A stretch of 64,000 bases of DNA from Chromatiales bacterium (GTDB lineage Bacteria; Pseudomonadota; Gammaproteobacteria; UBA6429; Thiohalophilaceae), in assembly GCA_027076325.1 (NCBI GenBank), contig JALTJZ010000018.1, forward strand, positions 133,145-197,144, in the 5' to 3' direction. Position numbers and translations under genes: made by a program. The notes beneath the pieces are model-generated. The model ran no database searches and had not been told where the DNA came from. It worked only from the letters and a program-made list of their open reading frames with translations. Shown piece by piece: positions 60,110-64,000 of the stretch; position 1 is the first letter of the stretch, and the number at the start of each line of letters is the position of its first letter.

Positions 60110-60196
60110 AGATACATTAACTTTATTATATAAAAGGTCTGGCTAAAAATATTAGCCTATATATAATAGATTAACTATTCAAGGCAGGATTACAAA

Positions 60197-61096
60197 ATGA
60201 AACACTTTTTACAAACACTCACTATTCTGATGTTCTCTTTGAGCACACTGGTTTATGCATCACTGGCCTCAGCAGCGCCAACCGTTTCAACTAAATGGCT
60301 ACAAACGCACCTTGATAACCCCGGTATTGTTATTATTGACATGTCCGATGAAACCCAGTATCAGCGCTTTCATTTAAAAAATGCCATTCACCTGCCTTAC
60401 CATGTGCTTAATCAAAGACTTAAAAATGGCGTTTCCGTCAGTATTGGGCGGAATAATATTGTAAAACTGCTCGGCTTGCTAGGTGTAACCGCTAATAGCC
60501 ATATTGTTATTTATGATGATATGGGGGGCTTACATGCTGGCCGTTTATTCTGGGAACTTGAACGTATAAATCATAAACGCGTATCGTTACTTGATGGTGG
60601 CCTGGTTAAATGGATACTGGAAGGCAAGCCCGTTACTGCAACCCCTTACCAACCGGGTAGAAAAACAAATTACCCACAACCCAAACTAAGTCAGGATATA
60701 CGTTTAGCCAGCATCGAAGAAGTATTACCTGCAACACGGGCAAAGGATACACTACTCATTGATGTACGCTCCAAAGAGGAGTATATGGGCCATGTCAAGC
60801 AGCGCCGCAGCGGACACATTCCTGGTGCGCGCTTATGGAGCTGGAACAATGCTGTCGATTTTGAAAATCAGTTTAAATTCAAACCAAAAAGTGTTCTGGA
60901 AAACGAATTAAAGGAAATTGGCCTGACAAAAAAAGACCAGCCCGTTATTCTTTACTGCCGTTCTGCACACCGTGCGTCACAATCGTATCTTACCTTGCGC
61001 TATCTTGGTTTTACCAATGTAAAAGTCTTTGATGGCTCAATGAACCAGTACGCACAAACTGCGAACGCTCCACTAACAAAAGGACTCAAACCTTAA
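60197..61096 (+). CDS. Periplasmic two-domain rhodanese sulfurtransferase
   Basis: 299 residues, signal peptide (about 1-27, ending ASAAP). Two rhodanese domains: the first with Asp where the catalytic Cys should be (VIYDDMGGLHAG), the second with active Cys254 in YCRSAHRAS. SseA/TST-like. Exported thiosulfate or mercaptopyruvate sulfurtransferase activity is inferred; the periplasmic location fits sulfur metabolism. Convergent with the AAA ATPase gene. Confidence 0.9.
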   Translation: MKHFLQTLTILMFSLSTLVYASLASAAPTVSTKWLQTHLDNPGIVIIDMSDETQYQRFHLKNAIHLPYHVLNQRLKNGVSVSIGRNNIVKLLGLLGVTANSHIVIYDDMGGLHAGRLFWELERINHKRVSLLDGGLVKWILEGKPVTATPYQPGRKTNYPQPKLSQDIRLASIEEVLPATRAKDTLLIDVRSKEEYMGHVKQRRSGHIPGARLWSWNNAVDFENQFKFKPKSVLENELKEIGLTKKDQPVILYCRSAHRASQSYLTLRYLGFTNVKVFDGSMNQYAQTANAPLTKGLKP

Positions 61097-61124
61097 GTGA
61101 TTTTATTTTTTAATTAACGCCAGC

Positions 61125-62597
61125 TCAATCGGCTGAAACCGTACGATCTTTTGCCCAGTGTCGCAGGCGTTCAATAGGTTCTGCCATAACAATAGAAAGC
61201 GGTTTCGTTTGTGTCATTGCTTTTAATATTATGGCATCATTAACTGCGGCGTTATCCGCATGTGCAGCGTAAAAAGCAGAGACAATAGCCTGCTCAATTT
61301 CTGCTCCTGAAAACCCTTCGGCATGTTTCGCCAGATCACCCAGATTAAAAAGAGCCGGATCGAGCATACGCCGCTTTAAATGAATTTTAAAAATACTCAT
61401 ACGTACAGCATGCTTTGGCAAATCAACAAAGAATATCTCATCAAATCGCCCCTTACGGATCAGTTCAGGTGGTAAGGCATCAATATTATTTGCCGTGGCA
61501 ACCATAAAAACCGGTTTGGTTTTTTCTGCCAGCCAGGTTAACAAGGTGGCAAGTACCCGCTGGCTGGTGCCGCCATCATTCTCAGATGTTCCCAATGCTT
61601 TCTCAATTTCATCCACCCATAGCACACAAGGTGCCATGACTTCGGCTGTTTCCAGTGCTTTACGTAAGTTCTTTTCTGTTTCGCCATGATACTTATTGAA
61701 TAAGGCTCCAAAATCAAGATGCAATAAAGGGACACCCCATATGCCGGCAACCGCTTTAGCTGCAAGTGATTTACCACAACCCTGCACGCCCAGCAACAAC
61801 ATCCCCTTAGGGGGTTTAAGGCCGGGAATTTCTTGAATAAAGGCCTGCTTACGTTGCTTTAACCATTGTTTTACAACGCTAAAGCCACCTACGTTTGAAA
61901 ATTTCTCAGTCTCATATTCAAACTGCAAAATACTGCCCGTATTTAATAGCTCGTATTTTGCTTTTAAAACTTCGGGGATATCCGATTCGGTAATCGCACC
62001 ATCATCGTATATCGCACCCCGCGCCAGCCGTTTCACTTCGGTTAAAGTCAGGCCGGTTAAGTTACCCAGCAACATTTCATAAGCCTGCTTGTCGGCCTTA
62101 ACCCGTTGACCATTGTTTTGTTCCGACCACCTGTCTGCTATTTTTCTTACCTGTTGAGCAATCTGTTTTTTTCCGGGCATGCTGAGTTGAAAACGGGCAC
62201 TAAAGTTACTCAATTCATCAGGAATAAAAAGCTCATGGCTAAGTAAAACAACAGTACGTGCTGCATCGGCATAACTGATCGCAATGTCTTTTAATAAACG
62301 CACATGTAAGGGATCGCCCAGATATGGATGAAAATCGGTTAAAATAAAAACACCCGGATGCAAGCTGGCCTTAATGTGGCCTAAAACATCCGGTGGCTGC
62401 GTGTTGTGCCGTTGAGGAGAAAAACCTTTTTCAAGACGCAGCAAACCTTCGGTAATACTCCAGCGATACAAAGGAATAAACAACTGACGGGTAACAGAGG
62501 TCAGTAGCTCAATCGCGCGACGTTCTTCTTTTGTTTGTAAAGAAATAATCGGCACGCGAGACTGAATCAATAAACTTAAATCGTGTGAATCCTTCAT
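61125..62597 (-). CDS. Ycf46-like AAA ATPase
   Basis: 490 residues. An N-terminal helical/ATPase-like region (about 1-240) that is P-loop-like but lacks an intact Walker A, then a complete AAA module: Walker A LLGVQGCGKSLAAKAVA, Walker B VLWVDEIEKAL, sensor 1 MVATANNIDALPPELIRKGRFDE split over TAN and RKGRFDE. Resembles Ycf46/YjoB-type proteins of cyanobacteria and plastids. Function unknown in proteobacteria. Confidence 0.85.
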   Translation of the reverse strand: MKDSHDLSLLIQSRVPIISLQTKEERRAIELLTSVTRQLFIPLYRWSITEGLLRLEKGFSPQRHNTQPPDVLGHIKASLHPGVFILTDFHPYLGDPLHVRLLKDIAISYADAARTVVLLSHELFIPDELSNFSARFQLSMPGKKQIAQQVRKIADRWSEQNNGQRVKADKQAYEMLLGNLTGLTLTEVKRLARGAIYDDGAITESDIPEVLKAKYELLNTGSILQFEYETEKFSNVGGFSVVKQWLKQRKQAFIQEIPGLKPPKGMLLLGVQGCGKSLAAKAVAGIWGVPLLHLDFGALFNKYHGETEKNLRKALETAEVMAPCVLWVDEIEKALGTSENDGGTSQRVLATLLTWLAEKTKPVFMVATANNIDALPPELIRKGRFDEIFFVDLPKHAVRMSIFKIHLKRRMLDPALFNLGDLAKHAEGFSGAEIEQAIVSAFYAAHADNAAVNDAIILKAMTQTKPLSIVMAEPIERLRHWAKDRTVSAD

Positions 62598-62920
62598 TAT
62601 TTTATTTTTAGTTAAGGTGCAAGCAAAAAGAGAGGCCTGACTTTAGAACCAAATGCCATTTCATCTGTTTCACATTATACGCAATATTCGAACAAACGAC
62701 AGAAGATAAGGGTTAAAGACCAAGGTATCAGCAAAACACCGATAGAGGATAAGCGACTGAAATTAATAAGTAGCGTTTGTTGAGCTTTAGATATTAGACG
62801 GATTTTGAAAAAAATGGAGTCCAGATAACGCATTTTTTATAGATTAAAAGCACTCCATTGAGAATAAAAAAATAACACTGACAGGGCTAAAATTAGCCGA
62901 AATCCAGCAATAAGCCCGGA
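62598..62920. other. Intergenic region upstream of the Ycf46-like gene
   Basis: 323 bp between the divergent-facing AAA ATPase start and the yajQ stop. AT-rich, with no ORF, repeat or terminator that I can support; it presumably holds the AAA ATPase promoter. Confidence 0.4.
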
Positions 62921-63403
62921 TTAGTCTCTAAAATTCTCATACTGAAGCGGGATTTCCAGGTTGGCTTCCTTTAAAAGTGCAATAACAGCCTGCAAATCAT
63001 CCCTTTTCTTGCCCGTAATACGTAACTTTTCCCCCTGAATCGCTGCTTGCACTTTCAATTTGGCATTCTTGATCAGTTTAATCATTTTTTTAGCGTCAGC
63101 CTGTTCAATCCCCTGCCGCAATTTAACCAGTTGCTTCACTTCTTTTCCCAGCGGGGTAGGTGGCTGAACATCCAGGCAAAATATATCAACCCCCCGTTTG
63201 TGCATTTTATTCTGAAGAATATCAAGCATTTGCTTTAACTGAAATTCGGCTTGTGCAGTCATCATAATGCCCTCATCCTGCCGTTCGAATTTTGCATCCA
63301 CCCCTCTAAAGTCAAAACGGGTCGTCAACTCACGATTAGCCTGATCAACCGCGTTCGTTACTTCGTGCATGTTGATCTCAGAAACGACATCAAATGAAGG
63401 CAT
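62921..63403 (-). CDS. yajQ: YajQ family nucleotide-binding protein
   Basis: 160 residues, UPF0234/YajQ: MPSFDVVSEINMHEVTNAVD, RFDFRGVDAKFER, and a C-terminal EIPLQYENFRD. Family proteins bind nucleotides, and some bind c-di-GMP as effectors. No regulator is adjacent. Confidence 0.95.
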   Translation of the reverse strand: MPSFDVVSEINMHEVTNAVDQANRELTTRFDFRGVDAKFERQDEGIMMTAQAEFQLKQMLDILQNKMHKRGVDIFCLDVQPPTPLGKEVKQLVKLRQGIEQADAKKMIKLIKNAKLKVQAAIQGEKLRITGKKRDDLQAVIALLKEANLEIPLQYENFRD

Positions 63404-63560
63404 AGGAAATTCTCTCTCTAATTAATTCAGCTGTACCAGTGTTTAAAGTTAGTTATAATAAATAGTCGTTTTGCCAACTCGTCTGTCATTAGCTAAATGG
63501 TTATTTATTATACTATTTACAAAGAATAAAAAAGACAAAATTTAAGGTAGTCATAAAATA

Positions 63561-63869
63561 ATGTCAATCTCTGCAAAATCAATTTTCAAATTAACGATTC
63601 TCGTTGGCTTCGCGGCTTTTTTCTTTTCAGGTTGTGCAACGATTCAAGATGAAAGGCTTGCTAATCAATGTAGCTCCGGGCTGACAACCGCTCAAGCTGA
63701 ACTTGAAGAAGCAAAACTGAAAGGTTTTAGTAGCCGGGTCGCATGGACAAAAGCTGCGGCATTACTGGCCGCGGCCAATATCCAACAACAATTTGACAAA
63801 TATCCTAATTGTGTCAATAAAGTTGCACGCGCGCGTTATTATATTCGACGCAGCCAGGAAAATAACTAA
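63561..63869 (+). CDS. Small lipoprotein
   Basis: 102 residues. A signal sequence and lipobox FFSGCATIQ make it a lipid-anchored protein; the mature part is a short helical, Ala-rich sequence with two more Cys (NQCSSG and NCVN), which could form a disulfide. DUF4398-like small lipoproteins are similar in outline, but I cannot assign a family. Divergent from yajQ. Confidence 0.75.
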   Translation: MSISAKSIFKLTILVGFAAFFFSGCATIQDERLANQCSSGLTTAQAELEEAKLKGFSSRVAWTKAAALLAAANIQQQFDKYPNCVNKVARARYYIRRSQENN

Positions 63870-63908
63870 AGACAGAATAACCTCTAAAGCAGTAAACCCC
63901 CAATAAAA

Positions 63909-63926
63909 AACCGGCCGAAGCCGGTT
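63909..63926. terminator. Hairpin terminator near the window end
   Basis: AACCGGC-CGAA-GCCGGTT: a 7-bp stem with a stable tetraloop. On the - strand it is followed by T6, so it most likely ends the - strand gene entering from the right; it may also serve the lipoprotein gene. Confidence 0.8.
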
Positions 63927-63949
63927 ATTTACTTGCTTTTAAAACGTTG

Positions 63950-64000
63950 TTAAGGAAAAGCCGGAATATTAGGCTCCAAACCTTTCATATCGGCTTCTGG
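63950..64000 (-). CDS. 3' end of a gene running off the window
   Basis: On the - strand 16 codons (PEADMKGLEPNIPAFP) end in TAA at 63950-63952, 24 bp before the - strand terminator. The position and terminator suggest the C terminus of a gene. Too short to identify. Confidence 0.45.
   Translation of the reverse strand, partial: PEADMKGLEPNIPAFP

Overview
The window reads as the chromosome of a free-living, moderately AT-rich gammaproteobacterium. Diagnostic blocks are tonB-yqgE-ruvX-pyrR-pyrB-pyrC', pilT divergent from yggS-proC-yggT, metX-metW, ampG, pyrE, xth and yajQ. A phosphoribulokinase gene, a periplasmic rhodanese and a periplasmic sensor module would fit a chemolithoautotrophic (possibly sulfur-oxidising) lifestyle. 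That is inference only, because no RuBisCO or Sox gene is in view and PRK homologues also occur in heterotrophs. I saw no rRNA, tRNA, CRISPR array, prophage or transposase gene.

Layout. 1-280: a 47-bp tandem repeat and leader. 281-5978: a + strand block with a TonB-family protein, YqgE, RuvX, PyrR, aspartate carbamoyltransferase, a catalytically dead dihydroorotase-like partner (PyrC') and a PyrK-like flavo-iron-sulfur subunit. 5975-22834: a large glycogen and glucose-phosphate island: glk and pgi (-), pgm (+), a - strand operon glgC-GH57-malQ-glgP, a divergent + operon glgB-glgA, and pgl (-). Together these interconvert glucose, G6P, G1P, ADP-glucose and glycogen. A small SAP-type Cys protein and a 225-bp MITE-like element lie between glgA and pgl. 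23142-28575: a secreted Cache-like protein, pilU/pilT, then yggS-proC-yggT. 28939-33254: a dynamin-like GTPase, a lone receiver protein and metX-metW. 33244-38153: a periplasmic binding protein plus sensor kinase pair, a SafE/TauE-type membrane protein and an AmpG-type transporter. 38316-47927: HDOD protein, xth, pyrE, YtoQ-like, DUF2007, a purple-acid-type phosphatase, an LTA-synthase-like sulfatase-fold enzyme, purD and prk. 48026-56915: FIST, HIT, cNMP-rhodanese, YbaK-like/HDOD, SH3b, Rieske, an HU-like protein with a Lys-rich tail, HAD, YfaZ-like porin and a double-cNMP protein. 57192-63869: rhomboid-TPR, zinc-ribbon/TM/TPR protein, rhodanese, Ycf46-like AAA ATPase, YajQ and a small lipoprotein.

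Most unusual features: (i) three different short foldback or MITE-like elements, two with exact flanking direct repeats; (ii) clean palindromes in the glgC/glgB divergent promoter and upstream of the rhomboid gene; (iii) PyrC' with both metal-binding His residues of its HxH motif replaced; (iv) a scattered set of cNMP-binding, HDOD, FIST and rhodanese signalling proteins with no visible cyclase; (v) a tail-to-tail pair of membrane proteins (rhomboid-TPR and zinc-ribbon-TPR) that could form an undescribed envelope system. Starts are the best choices by eye; functions come from motif recognition, not from database searches.
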